From: Microbacterium sp. LWH11-1.2
Lineage (GTDB): Bacteria; Actinomycetota; Actinomycetes; Actinomycetales; Microbacteriaceae
Length of the DNA: 64,000 bases
Direction of reading: 5' to 3'
Assembly (NCBI RefSeq): GCF_038397745.1
Contig: NZ_CP151636.1
Coordinates: forward strand, 1,364,001 to 1,428,000
Of this stretch, positions 44,259-53,095 are shown one piece after another; positions within the stretch are counted from its first letter, which is position 1; every line of letters begins with the position of its first letter. The position numbers and the translations under genes are program-made. Below the pieces are notes generated by a model. That model was not told the origin of the DNA. It did no database searches and saw only the letters and a list, made by a program, of their open reading frames with translations.

Positions 44259-45005
44259 TCAGGCGTCGCGACCGCGGCTGTAGCCCGCGTCGAAGCCGCG
44301 CTCGTACGCGTGCTGCGCGAACCGCGCGGCACGGTGCGGGCCGTGACCGCGGTGACCGTGGTCTCCGCGCTCACCGTGCTCGCCCTCGCGGAAGCCCGGG
44401 TGGCCGTGGTGGCCGTGCCCGCGCTCGCCGTGGCGGCACTCGTCGTCACGCCGGTCGGCGTCGGGGCCGAAGCCGCGGCCGAAGCCGCGCCCCGGACCGA
44501 AGCCCGGACCGAACCCGCGGCCGAAGGGTCGACCGGATCGGCCCGGGAATCCGCGACCTTCGCCGCGCCCGCCGAAGCCGTGGCGACGGCCACGCGGAAG
44601 CGGGGTCTCCTCGTCCCAGCCGAAGGCGCGGGCGATCTTCTCGAGCGACGCGAGCGTGGTCGCCATCTCCTCGTCGGAGACGGCGCCTTGGACCTTTGCA
44701 CGGATGCCGTCGACGATGGCGCCGAGGCGCTCCTTCGCCGCGCGGCCCTCGTCGGTGAGCGTCCAGCCGTCGCCGTCTGCGGCGACCCAGCCGCGCTCGA
44801 CCAGGCGGTGCAGCTTGTGGCCGTTCAGCGGACGCCGCGCGGGGACGGTCCCGTCGATGACGTTGAGGATCCGCCAGTCGCGGCGGCTCGCCTGCTCCGC
44901 CTCGAAGGCGGTGGCGAACTCGGCCGCCATGAGGCGGTCGGCGGCCTTCAGCCAGTAGCCGAAGGGCCGGGAGGTGTTCTGGGGGTTCTGTGTATCGGTA
45001 TTCAT
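44259..45005 (-). CDS. Winged-helix (MarR/PadR-like) regulator with Gly/Arg/His-rich C-terminus
   Basis: A 248-residue protein. The N-terminal half (about 12-125) is a winged-helix domain of the MarR-like kind, with LMAAEFATAFEAEQASRRDWRILNVIDG and a wing near HKLHRLVERGWV. From about 140 it turns into a low-complexity tail rich in Gly, Arg, Phe, then His (for example GFGPGRGFGRGFG and GHGHHGHPG), ending in ARFAQHAYERGFDAGYSRGRDA. The tail could bind metal or nucleic acid (inference). The ATG at 45005 follows AAGGA. It is divergent from a second MarR-like gene. Confidence 0.8.
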   Translation of the reverse strand: MNTDTQNPQNTSRPFGYWLKAADRLMAAEFATAFEAEQASRRDWRILNVIDGTVPARRPLNGHKLHRLVERGWVAADGDGWTLTDEGRAAKERLGAIVDGIRAKVQGAVSDEEMATTLASLEKIARAFGWDEETPLPRGRRHGFGGRGEGRGFPGRSGRPFGRGFGPGFGPGRGFGRGFGPDADRRDDECRHGERGHGHHGHPGFREGEHGERGDHGHRGHGPHRAARFAQHAYERGFDAGYSRGRDA

Positions 45006-45037
45006 GAGCAGTCCTTGGATGTCAGTGTGCATGTGCT

Positions 45038-45067
45038 TGTCACATGTCATGTATATGTAGTGTGACA
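45038..45067. promoter_or_regulatory. Inverted repeat and CATGT repeats between the two MarR-like genes
   Basis: TGTCACA (45038-45044) and TGTGACA (45061-45067) form a 7-bp inverted repeat with 16 bases between. The word CATGT or ACATG recurs several times over 45030-45096, and the whole gap is strikingly AT-rich for this genome. It probably holds overlapping operators for one or both regulators. Confidence 0.6.
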
Positions 45068-45108
45068 TGCAGTAATGATCCATGTCAAGTCGCATGTAAA
45101 ATCGATAC

Positions 45109-45666
45109 GTGACCACCGACTCGAACGATCCCGCCGAAGCCATCGCCCAGGCGCTCTCCCGTCTGCGCGGTCGCCGTCCCGGAGAGCGGGGGCTGGGAGA
45201 GCGAGGCGCCGGAGAGCGAGGGCGCGGTGGCCCGCACGGCTGGCACGGCGGCCCGCGCGGCGAGCACGCCGACCACCACCGCGGGCACCCCGGCATGCCG
45301 CCCTGGATGGCCGACCCCTCGGGACGCATGGGCGGGCCTGCGCGCGTCCGGATGCTGGAGGCGCTCGCCGCGGCATCCGCTCCGCTCAGCGTCAGCGCTC
45401 TCGGAGAGGCGATCGGCGTCGATCAGCCGCGGGCCTCGCGTCTCGTGCAGCAGGGGGTCGAGCGAGGCTTCGTGCGCCGCGAAGCCGATCCCGACGACGC
45501 GCGCCGCACCCGCATCGCGCTCACCGACGAAGGTCGAAGGCTCGCGCGCGGCATGCGGGGCGAGCGTCGGGAGATGCTCTCCGGCGCCCTGGCGGCGTTC
45601 ACCGAGGAGGAACGCTCCGAGCTCGCGCGGCTGCTGAACAAGCTCGCCGACAACTGGCAGCGCTGA
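45109..45666 (+). CDS. MarR-family regulator with Gly/His-rich N-terminus
   Basis: A 185-residue MarR regulator. The first 60 or so residues are a disordered stretch rich in Gly, Arg and His (PGERGLGERGAGERGRGG, then HADHHRGHPG). The MarR winged helix covers about 75-180, with SALGEAIGVDQPRASRLVQQ, and the wing READPDDARRTRIALTDEG. The start is GTG 45109. It is divergent from another MarR-like gene with a similar tail at the opposite end. The His-rich parts and the neighbouring CDF transporter suggest metal sensing, by inference only. Confidence 0.87.
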   Translation: MTTDSNDPAEAIAQALSRLRGRRPGERGLGERGAGERGRGGPHGWHGGPRGEHADHHRGHPGMPPWMADPSGRMGGPARVRMLEALAAASAPLSVSALGEAIGVDQPRASRLVQQGVERGFVRREADPDDARRTRIALTDEGRRLARGMRGERREMLSGALAAFTEEERSELARLLNKLADNWQR

Positions 45667-45675
45667 GCAGTCGTC

Positions 45676-46593
45676 CTACGTGACCGCGAACTCCAGCGAG
45701 GGCTCGTCGTCGACCGAGAGCGACAGCACCACGGTCTCGATCGCGTCGTGCGCCTCGATCTGCCGCTCCACGTCGCGCAGGCGCCGGGCCACGTCGTGCT
45801 CCTGCTCGTCGCCGGCCAGATCGACCTCCGCGACGAGGAAGAACCGGTTCGGCCCCACGTACTCGATGTGCAGATACGTCACGCGCTCGATCTGCGGCAG
45901 GGCGAGGAGTGCGGTGCCGACGCGCGCCCGCAGCTTCGGCGACGCCGTGGTGCCCACCAGGAACTCGATGTTGCGTCCGATCAGGATGATCGCGACCACA
46001 CCCAGCAGGATCCCGATGAGGATCGACCCCACGGCGTCCCAGGCGGCGATGCCCGTCACCTGATGGAGGAGGATCGAGCCGCCCGCCAGCACCAGTCCGA
46101 TCAGGGCGGCCGAGTCCTCGAAGAACACCGCACGCAGGGTGGTGTCACTCGTCGAGAGCACGAAGTCCCAGGTCGAGGAGCCGCGCTCCTTCGCCAGTCG
46201 GCGTGACTTCACCATCGCCTGCATGAACGAGGCGCCTTCGAGCACGAACGAGACACCGAGCACGACATAGGCGATGACCGGACTCTCGACCGGCCCGCCG
46301 ACGGACAGCTCCTGGATGCCGTGCATGATCGACACGATCGACCCGGCGGTGAAGATCCCGAACGCCGCGACGAGCGACCAGACGAACGCGTTCCGTCCGT
46401 AGCCGAGCGGATGCCGCGCGTCCTTCGTGCGTGCACCGCGGCGGTCCGCGATGAGGAGGAAGATCTCGTTGCCGGCATCCGCCCACGAGTGCGCCGCCTC
46501 GGCGACCATGGACGCCGACGACGTGAGGATCGCGGCGACGGTCTTGGCGATCGCGACCAGGACGTTGGCGAGGAAGGCGATGATCACGGTCAC
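45676..46593 (-). CDS. Cation diffusion facilitator metal transporter
   Basis: A 305-residue CDF-family divalent metal/H+ antiporter in the inner membrane. Six helices span about 1-225; helix 2 has AEAAHSWADAGNEIF, matching the metal site HxxxD, and helix 5 has AAWDAVGSILIG. The cytoplasmic C-terminal domain (about 225-300) has the CDF dimer fold. The start is GTG. Zn or another divalent ion is likely but not decided by the sequence. It is convergent with the MarR gene and divergent from the toxin-antitoxin module. Confidence 0.9.
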   Translation of the reverse strand: MTVIIAFLANVLVAIAKTVAAILTSSASMVAEAAHSWADAGNEIFLLIADRRGARTKDARHPLGYGRNAFVWSLVAAFGIFTAGSIVSIMHGIQELSVGGPVESPVIAYVVLGVSFVLEGASFMQAMVKSRRLAKERGSSTWDFVLSTSDTTLRAVFFEDSAALIGLVLAGGSILLHQVTGIAAWDAVGSILIGILLGVVAIILIGRNIEFLVGTTASPKLRARVGTALLALPQIERVTYLHIEYVGPNRFFLVAEVDLAGDEQEHDVARRLRDVERQIEAHDAIETVVLSLSVDDEPSLEFAVT

Positions 46594-46639
46594 GCGGTCA
46601 GGCTACTCCCGTCGCGACGTGTGGACAGGGCCGTCCCTC

Positions 46640-46658
46640 GTACGGAAGATTGCCGTAC
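46640..46658. promoter_or_regulatory. Inverted repeat upstream of the DUF1778/GNAT module
   Basis: GTACGG (46640-46645) and CCGTAC (46653-46658) flank 7 bases and lie 11 bp before the antitoxin ATG. DUF1778 antitoxins carry a ribbon-helix-helix fold and repress their own promoter, so this is the likely operator. Confidence 0.55.
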
Positions 46659-46668
46659 AATCGACGGC

Positions 46669-46944
46669 ATGGCATCTCCCCTCAAGGATCGGCGGATCGA
46701 ACTGCGTGTGACCTCTGCGCAGAAGGCGGCGATCGAGGAGGCCGCGGCCCTGCAGGGGCGATCGGTCACCGACTTCTCGGCCGAGACGCTGGTGGCTCGG
46801 GCCGACGAGGTCATCCAGCGCGATCGTCAGCTGCGAGTCGACGCGATCCGGTTCGATGCGTTCCTCGAGGTGCTCGATCGTCCCGCTCAGAGCCTGGACG
46901 GACTCCGCTCGCTCCTGACCCGTGGTTCCGTCTTCGTTGACTGA
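46669..46944 (+). CDS. DUF1778 ribbon-helix-helix antitoxin (TacA-like)
   Basis: A 91-residue protein. The N-terminal ribbon-helix-helix (KDRRIELRVTSAQKAAIEEAAALQGRSVTDF) binds DNA, and the C-terminal helix with FLEVLDRPAQSLDGLRSLL matches the toxin-neutralising tail of TacA-type antitoxins (typical DRP motif). It overlaps the downstream GNAT toxin gene. Confidence 0.92.
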   Translation: MASPLKDRRIELRVTSAQKAAIEEAAALQGRSVTDFSAETLVARADEVIQRDRQLRVDAIRFDAFLEVLDRPAQSLDGLRSLLTRGSVFVD

Positions 46945-47437
46945 GTTCCTGCGACCGAGACCGATAGCCGCCGGCGATCGTGTCAGCGACTTCCGGTGCG
47001 GCGAGGAACAGCTCGACGCGTGGCTGCGCGCGCGAGCGCGAGGCAACGAACGATCCGGCGCCTCACGGACGATGGTCTCGGTCCTGCGTGACGGCCGGGT
47101 CGCCGGCTACTACTGTCTGTCGTCCAGCGCGATCGTCCGCGACGCCGTGCCGGCGGGGCTTTCCCGTCAGCAGCCCGATCCGGTACCGGTGGTGCTGCTC
47201 GGTCGGCTTGCGGTCGATGAGGCGTTCGCCGGCCAGGGGCTCGGCGCGTCACTCTTGCAGCATGCCACCGTCCGGGCCGTCGAGGCCGCCGAGGCGATCG
47301 GCATCCGCGCGATCCTCGTGCATGCCATGACCGAGGGCGTGGTGCCGTTCTACGAGCGATACGGGTTCACTCGTTTCCCCGGTGAGGAGCGCACGCTGTA
47401 CATGCTTCTCGCCGACGTCCGCGAGACGCTCCTCTGA
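46937..47437 (+). CDS. GNAT acetyltransferase toxin (TacT-like)
   Basis: A 166-residue GNAT protein. In the TacT group the toxin acetylates the amino group of charged tRNA and stops translation. DFRCGEEQLDAWLRARARGNE matches the family start, LAVDEAFAGQGLGASLL is the acetyl-CoA loop (QGxG), and the C-terminus has VPFYERYGFTRFPGEERTLYM, with the usual catalytic Tyr. The TTG at 46937 gives the family-length N-terminus and an 8-bp overlap with the antitoxin; a GTG at 46922 is the alternative. Confidence 0.9.
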   Translation: MTEFLRPRPIAAGDRVSDFRCGEEQLDAWLRARARGNERSGASRTMVSVLRDGRVAGYYCLSSSAIVRDAVPAGLSRQQPDPVPVVLLGRLAVDEAFAGQGLGASLLQHATVRAVEAAEAIGIRAILVHAMTEGVVPFYERYGFTRFPGEERTLYMLLADVRETLL

Positions 47438-47456
47438 ACACGAGCCCGGCGACAGG

Positions 47457-48863
47457 TCAGCGCGGCGCCTTGACCGGGAGCAGCAGCACGAACCCGAGGA
47501 TCAGGACGAGCACGATCCCGAGGATGCCGTACGCCGTCTGGCTCGTCGCCACGATGAGCACCGTCCAGGCGCCCGAGGCGATCCAGCTGGCCGCGCGGCC
47601 GGTCGTGGCGTAGAGCCCGAAGATCTCGCCCTCGCGGCCGGCCGGCGTGACGCGGGCGAGGAACGAGCGGGCTGCCGCCTGAGCAGGGCCGACGAACGCG
47701 CAGAGGATGAGGCCGCCGATCCAGAACACCATGGTCCCGCCGTCCCGCAGGAAGAACACCGCGAGGCCCGCGACGACCATCGATCCGATCGAGGCGAGGA
47801 TGATGCGCTTCGGTCCGAGGCGATCGTCGAGGCGTCCGGCGAGGATCGTCGAGACGCCGGCGATGAGGTTCGCCGCGATGCCGAAGATGATGATCGCCTG
47901 GGTCTCGAAGCCGAACACCGCCGTGCCGATGATCGCGCCGAACGCGAAGACGCCGCCGAGCCCGTCGCGGAAGACGGCGCTCGAGAGCAGGTACCAGAAG
48001 GTCGGCCGGGTCTCGGGGTCGCGGTAGAGACCGGCGACGTCCTTCACCAGAAGCGCGTAGGACTGGAAGAAGCCCACCTTGCGCTCGGGGCGGCCGAGCG
48101 AGGGCTCCGGCACGTTCAGGAAGATCGGGATGCTGAAGATGATCGTCCAGACCGCGCATCCGACCGCGATCAGCCGGTAGGCGAGGCCGTTGTCGGTCGA
48201 CATCCCGAACCAGTCGAAGGTGTCGAGCACGACCACGATGACGAGCGCGAGGATGCCGCCGATGTACCCGAAACCCCAGCCGAGGCCCGAGATGCGTCCG
48301 ACGTTCTTCGGGGTCGCGATGCCGATGAGCATCGCGTTGGAGTTCACCGCCGCGATCTCGCCGAACACCGACCCCGCCGAGATCAGCGCGACGCCGAGCC
48401 AGAACAGGCTGGGGGTCGGTTCGACGAACCACAGGCCGAGCATGCAGAAGACCAGGGCGCCGGTGCCGATCCCCAGCCACAGCTTCTGCCGGCCTGCGGC
48501 ATCCGCTCGCTGGCCGAGCACGGGAGCGAGCAGCAGGATGCCGAACGCCGCGATCGTCGACCCCAGTCCGAGCCCCGACGCGAGGTCGGCCTCGGCGGCC
48601 ATGCGGGCCGGGTCCGACGCGTCGAGCGCGGCGATGTCGGCGGGGAGGAAGCCCTCGCCGACCAGGTACAGCGCCGTGAACACGAACGTGAGGATCACGG
48701 TGTTGAAGGGCTGCGTCGCCCAGTCCCACAGCGCCCACGAGTAGACCTGCTTCCTCGGGGCGGGTGTCTCGCCGCGCAGGTCCAAGCCGATCACGCCGAC
48801 GGCGCCGCTGTTCGCGGTGGCGGCAGGCTCCGGAACGCCGGGACGCGCGTCAGGTTCGCTCAT
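47457..48863 (-). CDS. UMF1-family MFS transporter (Atg22-like)
   Basis: A 468-residue MFS protein with about 12 helices. The start VYSWALWDWATQPFNTVILTFVF is the hallmark of the UMF1/Atg22 family, whose bacterial substrates are unknown. The ATG at 48863 is chosen since about 28 hydrophilic residues then precede helix 1; longer upstream frames are not protein-like. It follows an Lrp gene on the same strand by 71 bp and is convergent with the toxin gene. Confidence 0.9.
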   Translation of the reverse strand: MSEPDARPGVPEPAATANSGAVGVIGLDLRGETPAPRKQVYSWALWDWATQPFNTVILTFVFTALYLVGEGFLPADIAALDASDPARMAAEADLASGLGLGSTIAAFGILLLAPVLGQRADAAGRQKLWLGIGTGALVFCMLGLWFVEPTPSLFWLGVALISAGSVFGEIAAVNSNAMLIGIATPKNVGRISGLGWGFGYIGGILALVIVVVLDTFDWFGMSTDNGLAYRLIAVGCAVWTIIFSIPIFLNVPEPSLGRPERKVGFFQSYALLVKDVAGLYRDPETRPTFWYLLSSAVFRDGLGGVFAFGAIIGTAVFGFETQAIIIFGIAANLIAGVSTILAGRLDDRLGPKRIILASIGSMVVAGLAVFFLRDGGTMVFWIGGLILCAFVGPAQAAARSFLARVTPAGREGEIFGLYATTGRAASWIASGAWTVLIVATSQTAYGILGIVLVLILGFVLLLPVKAPR

Positions 48864-48934
48864 GGTCGAAGTCTGGCGCTGCCCGGTGAACGGGCGGTGA
48901 CGGCGCGCCGCACGTGGATGCCGGACCGAGTGGA

Positions 48935-49831
48935 TCACTCCGTGCGCAGCGGCCGCAGCGTGCGCGCGTAGTCCTCCTTCAGCACGGCGAGGTGCAGCCA
49001 CGCCTCGATGCGTGTGACGCCGGGCAGAGCGCGCAGGCGCTCGAGGCTCGCGTACAGCGCGCCCGCCGAGGGCTCGACGAGGGTCGCGACCGCATCGAAA
49101 CGCCCCAGCGTGCGCGCGGCGAAGTCGACTCCGCGGCCGCGCCGGAGTTCGTCGATCACGGCCTCGTCGTCGTCGCCGAGGATCATGCCGACGCCCATCG
49201 ACAGCTGTCGGTGCGCGAGACCGCGCGCCTCGACCGCGCTGATCTTGATGACTCCCGCGTCGATGAGCCGCTGCACGCGGGTGGCCACAGCGGAAGGCGA
49301 GAGCCGCACCTGCTCACCCAGCGCGCGGAAGCTCCGGCGCCCGTCCGTCTGCAGCTGCTCGATCAGCGCCTCGTCGATCGCGTCGAGCGTCACCCCGCCG
49401 TGGTACTCCGAGACGAAGAACCCCTTCACGACGGTGGAGTAGATGATGGTGCTGATGTCGAGCACGCCCGTGATGGCGCGGATCTGGGCGAGCAGGTCGT
49501 GCAGCTCCGACATCGAGCCGACGCGGATCTCGGTCACGACGTCGTGCGCTCCGCCGACCGCCGAGACCAGCACCGTCTCGTCGAGGTCCCGCAGGTGCTC
49601 CGCGACGACCTCGACGGCGCCGTCGGTGCGGATCGAGACGTGTGCGAGGACGTGCTGACCGAGGAAGACGGGATCGACCGCGGCGACCACCCGCACGGTG
49701 CGATCTTCGAGCATGGCCTTCAACCGCGCCGCGACGGCAGCCCGGGACTGCCCGAGACGCACGGACAGCGAGCGGATGCTGGCGCGTCCGTCTTCCTGGA
49801 GCGCCCGGATGAGCTCGGCGTCGAAATCCAT
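48935..49831 (-). CDS. Lrp/AsnC-family regulator, double-domain type
   Basis: A 298-residue regulator with two Lrp units in tandem: HTH 1 (1-60, MDFDAELIRALQEDGRASIRSLSVRLGQSRAAV), RAM-like domain 1 (about 65-140), HTH 2 (about 150-205, LDAIDEALIEQLQTDGRRSFRALGEQVRLSPSAVATR) and RAM domain 2 (about 215-290). This doubled form is common in actinobacteria. It is divergent from a four-gene catabolic operon and likely controls it. Confidence 0.92.
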   Translation of the reverse strand: MDFDAELIRALQEDGRASIRSLSVRLGQSRAAVAARLKAMLEDRTVRVVAAVDPVFLGQHVLAHVSIRTDGAVEVVAEHLRDLDETVLVSAVGGAHDVVTEIRVGSMSELHDLLAQIRAITGVLDISTIIYSTVVKGFFVSEYHGGVTLDAIDEALIEQLQTDGRRSFRALGEQVRLSPSAVATRVQRLIDAGVIKISAVEARGLAHRQLSMGVGMILGDDDEAVIDELRRGRGVDFAARTLGRFDAVATLVEPSAGALYASLERLRALPGVTRIEAWLHLAVLKEDYARTLRPLRTE

Positions 49832-49891
49832 GGATCTCCCTCGATTCGTCACTTTCCCGGGATCGCTCGCGGACGCGAGCACATCATCAGC

Positions 49892-49975
49892 ATAGGAGGT
49901 CGCTCTACCGGCGGGAAGGCGATACTTGCTTCATCAGCCGATCATTTCTCCAGTGTATGGCTCCTATCGCTGGAG
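49892..49975. promoter_or_regulatory. Dyad-rich promoter region between Lrp and MHS genes
   Basis: ATAGGAG (49892-49898) matches CTCCTAT (49961-49967) in reverse, and CTCCAG (49948-49953) matches CTGGAG (49970-49975). The 222-bp gap is more AT-rich than its surroundings. Multiple spaced half-sites are typical of Lrp-type binding, but the assignment is tentative. Confidence 0.35.
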
Positions 49976-50053
49976 TTCTGGCCTTGTCGCCGGCTCCGTG
50001 CGCCCGTAGCATCCTCCGATATCCGACATCTTCCGCAAAGGAGCGGTTACCCC

Positions 50054-51376
50054 ATGACTTCCACGCACAGCAGGGCGCGACGCGCAGGCGTCGCCGCCTT
50101 CGTCGGCACCACCATCGAGTGGTACGACTTCTACGTCTACGCGACGGCCGCCGCCCTCGTCTTCGGCCCGTTGTTCTTCCCGAGCGGCGACCGGCTCGCC
50201 GAGACGGCCGCCGCCTTCGCCACCTTCGCCGTCGCCTTCCTCGTCCGCCCCCTCGGCGGCATCATCTTCGGCCACATCGGCGACAAGCTCGGCCGCCGCA
50301 CCTCGCTCGTCATCACCCTGCTGCTGATGGGGGCGGCGACCGTCCTGGTCGGCTGCCTCCCCACCTACGAGAACGTCGGCATCCTCGCGCCCATCCTCCT
50401 GATCCTGCTCCGCGCCCTCCAGGGCCTCGCGGTCGGCGGCGAGTGGGGCGGCGCGGTGCTCATGAGCGTCGAGCACGCCCCCGAGAAGTCGAAGACGTTC
50501 TACGGCGGCTTCACGCAGCTCGGCAACCCGGCCGGAGCGCTCCTCGCCTCGGGCATCTTCGCGATCATGTCGCGCGTGAGCCCGGACTTCATCATGGACG
50601 GCGGATGGCGCATCCCGTTCCTGCTGTCGATCGTGCTGGTGGGCGTCGGGTTCTGGGTCCGCTACCGCGTCGAGGAGACGCCCGTCTTCGAGGCGAAGGT
50701 CGAGGGTCGCAAGCAGTCGATGCCGCTGGCCTTCGCACTGCGGACGAACTGGCGCCCGATCCTGCTCGGCATCGGCATCCTGCCGATCTCGACCGGCGGC
50801 TACTACCTCGCGACCACGTTCGCCACGGCCTACGCCACGGGCGAGCCCATCGCGATCAGCGAGCAGGTCATCCTCGACGCGATGACGATCGCCTCGTTCG
50901 TGGAGTTCGTCGTGACGCTCCCGGTCGCCTGGCTGGGCGACAAGTGGGGTCGCAAGAACGTCATGTACATCGGTCTGGTCACCTCGGTGCTCACGTTCGT
51001 GCCGTTCCTGCTGATCATGCCGGGCCGGGTCGAACCGCTGATCTTCCTCTTCGCCTCGCTGGTGCGCATCGCCATGAGCGCGACCTACGCGCCGATCGCA
51101 GCCCTGCTCGCGCAGATGTTCCGTCCTCAGGCCCGGTACACCTCGCTCGCGCTGTCCTACGGTGTCGGCGCCGCGCTCTGGGCGGGCTTCTCGCCCTGGT
51201 TCGCGACGCAGCTCATCGCCTGGACCGGCAGCGTCTGGTCGGTCATCGCGATGTTCATCGGCATGGCCGTCATCGCCGGCATCTGCACGCGTCTCGCGCC
51301 GCAGCACTCGGATGAGGCTCCGGTCACGGCATCGTTCACCGCCCGCACCGACACCACGGCCAACCGGCTGCCCTGA
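50054..51376 (+). CDS. MFS transporter of the metabolite:H+ symporter (MHS) family
   Basis: A 440-residue symporter with 12 helices. It begins with GTTIEWYDFYVYATAAAL and has GHIGDKLGRRTSL and RALQGLAVGGEWGGA, all MHS hallmarks. MHS proteins take up organic acids and betaines. It is the first gene of a catabolic operon and probably imports its substrate. The C-terminal tail segment is partly duplicated in the DNA just after the stop. Confidence 0.92.
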   Translation: MTSTHSRARRAGVAAFVGTTIEWYDFYVYATAAALVFGPLFFPSGDRLAETAAAFATFAVAFLVRPLGGIIFGHIGDKLGRRTSLVITLLLMGAATVLVGCLPTYENVGILAPILLILLRALQGLAVGGEWGGAVLMSVEHAPEKSKTFYGGFTQLGNPAGALLASGIFAIMSRVSPDFIMDGGWRIPFLLSIVLVGVGFWVRYRVEETPVFEAKVEGRKQSMPLAFALRTNWRPILLGIGILPISTGGYYLATTFATAYATGEPIAISEQVILDAMTIASFVEFVVTLPVAWLGDKWGRKNVMYIGLVTSVLTFVPFLLIMPGRVEPLIFLFASLVRIAMSATYAPIAALLAQMFRPQARYTSLALSYGVGAALWAGFSPWFATQLIAWTGSVWSVIAMFIGMAVIAGICTRLAPQHSDEAPVTASFTARTDTTANRLP

Positions 51377-51427
51377 TCGGCGCCGACTCCTTCCCGCCCG
51401 CACCGACACGATCGCGAACAGGCTCCC

Positions 51428-53095
51428 ATGAGAAAGCTCACCCCCTTCGACCGCTCGGCTCAGACCGCGCCGCGACTCCTCACGGCACGGGCGATCCACA
51501 CCGCGGATGCCGCCGCCACCGCGGCCACGGCCATGCTGACCGACCGCGGGCGGATCCTCGCGGTCGGCAGCGTGGAGGAGTGCGAGGCCGCCGCGGACCG
51601 CGCCGGCCTCGCCCCCGAACGGGTCGACCTCGGCGACGCGGTCGTCGTCCCCGGCTTCGTCGACGCGCACGCGCACCCCCTGATGTACGGCCAGCTGATG
51701 ACCTGGGTCGACTGCGGGCCGGAGAAGGCCGGCAGCATCCCGGAGATCGTGGCGCTGCTGCAGGCGGCCGCCGCCGAGACCCCCGCGGGACGGCCGGTGC
51801 GCGGCTACGGCTACGAGCAGCGCAACCTCGCCGAGAAGCGGCATCCGACTCGCTTCGAGCTCGACGAGGTCGCGGCCGACCGCGAGGTGTACCTGATGAA
51901 CGCGTCCGGTCACGGCGGCGTCGTCAACTCGCACACGCTCACCGTGAACGGCGTCGACCGCGACACCCCGAACCCCGACGGCGGCGAGTTCTTCCGCGAC
52001 GCCGACGGCGAGCTGACGGGCGAGCTGTCGGATGCCGCGTGCAACATCCTCACCGGGGTGCACGGCGTGAAGATCGGCCACCACGGCCCGAACTTCCACC
52101 TCGCCGACGAGCCCGAGGAGCACCTCCGCCAACTGGATGCCGCGACCCAGCGGTTCCTCGCCGGCGGCGTCACCTCGATCGGAGACGCGCAGGTCACGCG
52201 CCGCGAGTTCGACATGTACCTGCGTCTCGCCGAGGCCGGGCGCCTCGAGCTGCGCGTGTCGATGTACCTGCTCTCGCATCTGCTCGACGAGGCGCTCGAG
52301 ATGGGACTCGTCGGCCAGTTCGGCAACGCCCACCTCAGCTTCGCGGGCATCAAGCTCTACGCCGACGGCACGCTCGGCGGCTGGACCGCGTACTTCCCCG
52401 ACGGCTATGTGGGCGACCCGTGCCGCACGGGCCAGCTGTACCACGAGCCCGCCGAGTACACCGCCCTCATCAGCAGGGCCCACGCCGCGGGTCTCCAGAC
52501 CGCGACGCATGCGCAGTCACCCACCGCGATCGAGATGGTGGTCTCCGCGATCGAGGCCGCGCTCGCCGAGCGTCCGGATGCCGATGCCCGGCACCGCATC
52601 GAGCACTGCGGGCTGCCGACGCCCGAGCAGATCGAGCGGATGGCCGTCTCCGGCATCCGTCCGGTGAACCAGACGCAGCACTACTTCAACTGGGGTGAGG
52701 GCGTCGAAGAGGCGATCGGCACTCCGGGCGAGCGCTTCAACCCGCTCGGCGAGTTCGAGCGCGCCGGCGTGCCGTTCACGATCTCCTCGGATGCCCCGGT
52801 CGCCGAGCCGATCCCGCTCGAGGCCGTCCAGACCGCCGTCACGCGAGTGACGCGTCGCGGGCACAAGCTCGGCCCCGACGACCTGCGGGTGACCGCGCTC
52901 GCCGCCCTCCGCGCCCACACGATCGAGGGCGCGATCTCGATCGGCCGCGAAGACGACCTGGGCTCGCTCGAGGTCGGCAAGTACGCCGACTTCGCCGTGC
53001 TCTCCGATGATCCGCTCGCGGTCGCCGGGGAGGACATCGCCGCGATCACGGTGCGTGAGACCTGGGTCGATGGGGAGCGTCGGTACCGTGCCTGA
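51428..53095 (+). CDS. YtcJ-like amidohydrolase
   Basis: A 555-residue metal-dependent amidohydrolase of the YtcJ/N-substituted formamide deformylase group (amidohydrolase_3). Metal ligands are in VDAHAHPL (His81, His83); further ligands lie in HRIEHCGLP and SDAPVAEP. It hydrolyses an amide or related C-N bond; the substrate is unknown. It lies 51 bp after the transporter gene and overlaps the next start by 8 bp. Confidence 0.88.
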   Translation: MRKLTPFDRSAQTAPRLLTARAIHTADAAATAATAMLTDRGRILAVGSVEECEAAADRAGLAPERVDLGDAVVVPGFVDAHAHPLMYGQLMTWVDCGPEKAGSIPEIVALLQAAAAETPAGRPVRGYGYEQRNLAEKRHPTRFELDEVAADREVYLMNASGHGGVVNSHTLTVNGVDRDTPNPDGGEFFRDADGELTGELSDAACNILTGVHGVKIGHHGPNFHLADEPEEHLRQLDAATQRFLAGGVTSIGDAQVTRREFDMYLRLAEAGRLELRVSMYLLSHLLDEALEMGLVGQFGNAHLSFAGIKLYADGTLGGWTAYFPDGYVGDPCRTGQLYHEPAEYTALISRAHAAGLQTATHAQSPTAIEMVVSAIEAALAERPDADARHRIEHCGLPTPEQIERMAVSGIRPVNQTQHYFNWGEGVEEAIGTPGERFNPLGEFERAGVPFTISSDAPVAEPIPLEAVQTAVTRVTRRGHKLGPDDLRVTALAALRAHTIEGAISIGREDDLGSLEVGKYADFAVLSDDPLAVAGEDIAAITVRETWVDGERRYRA

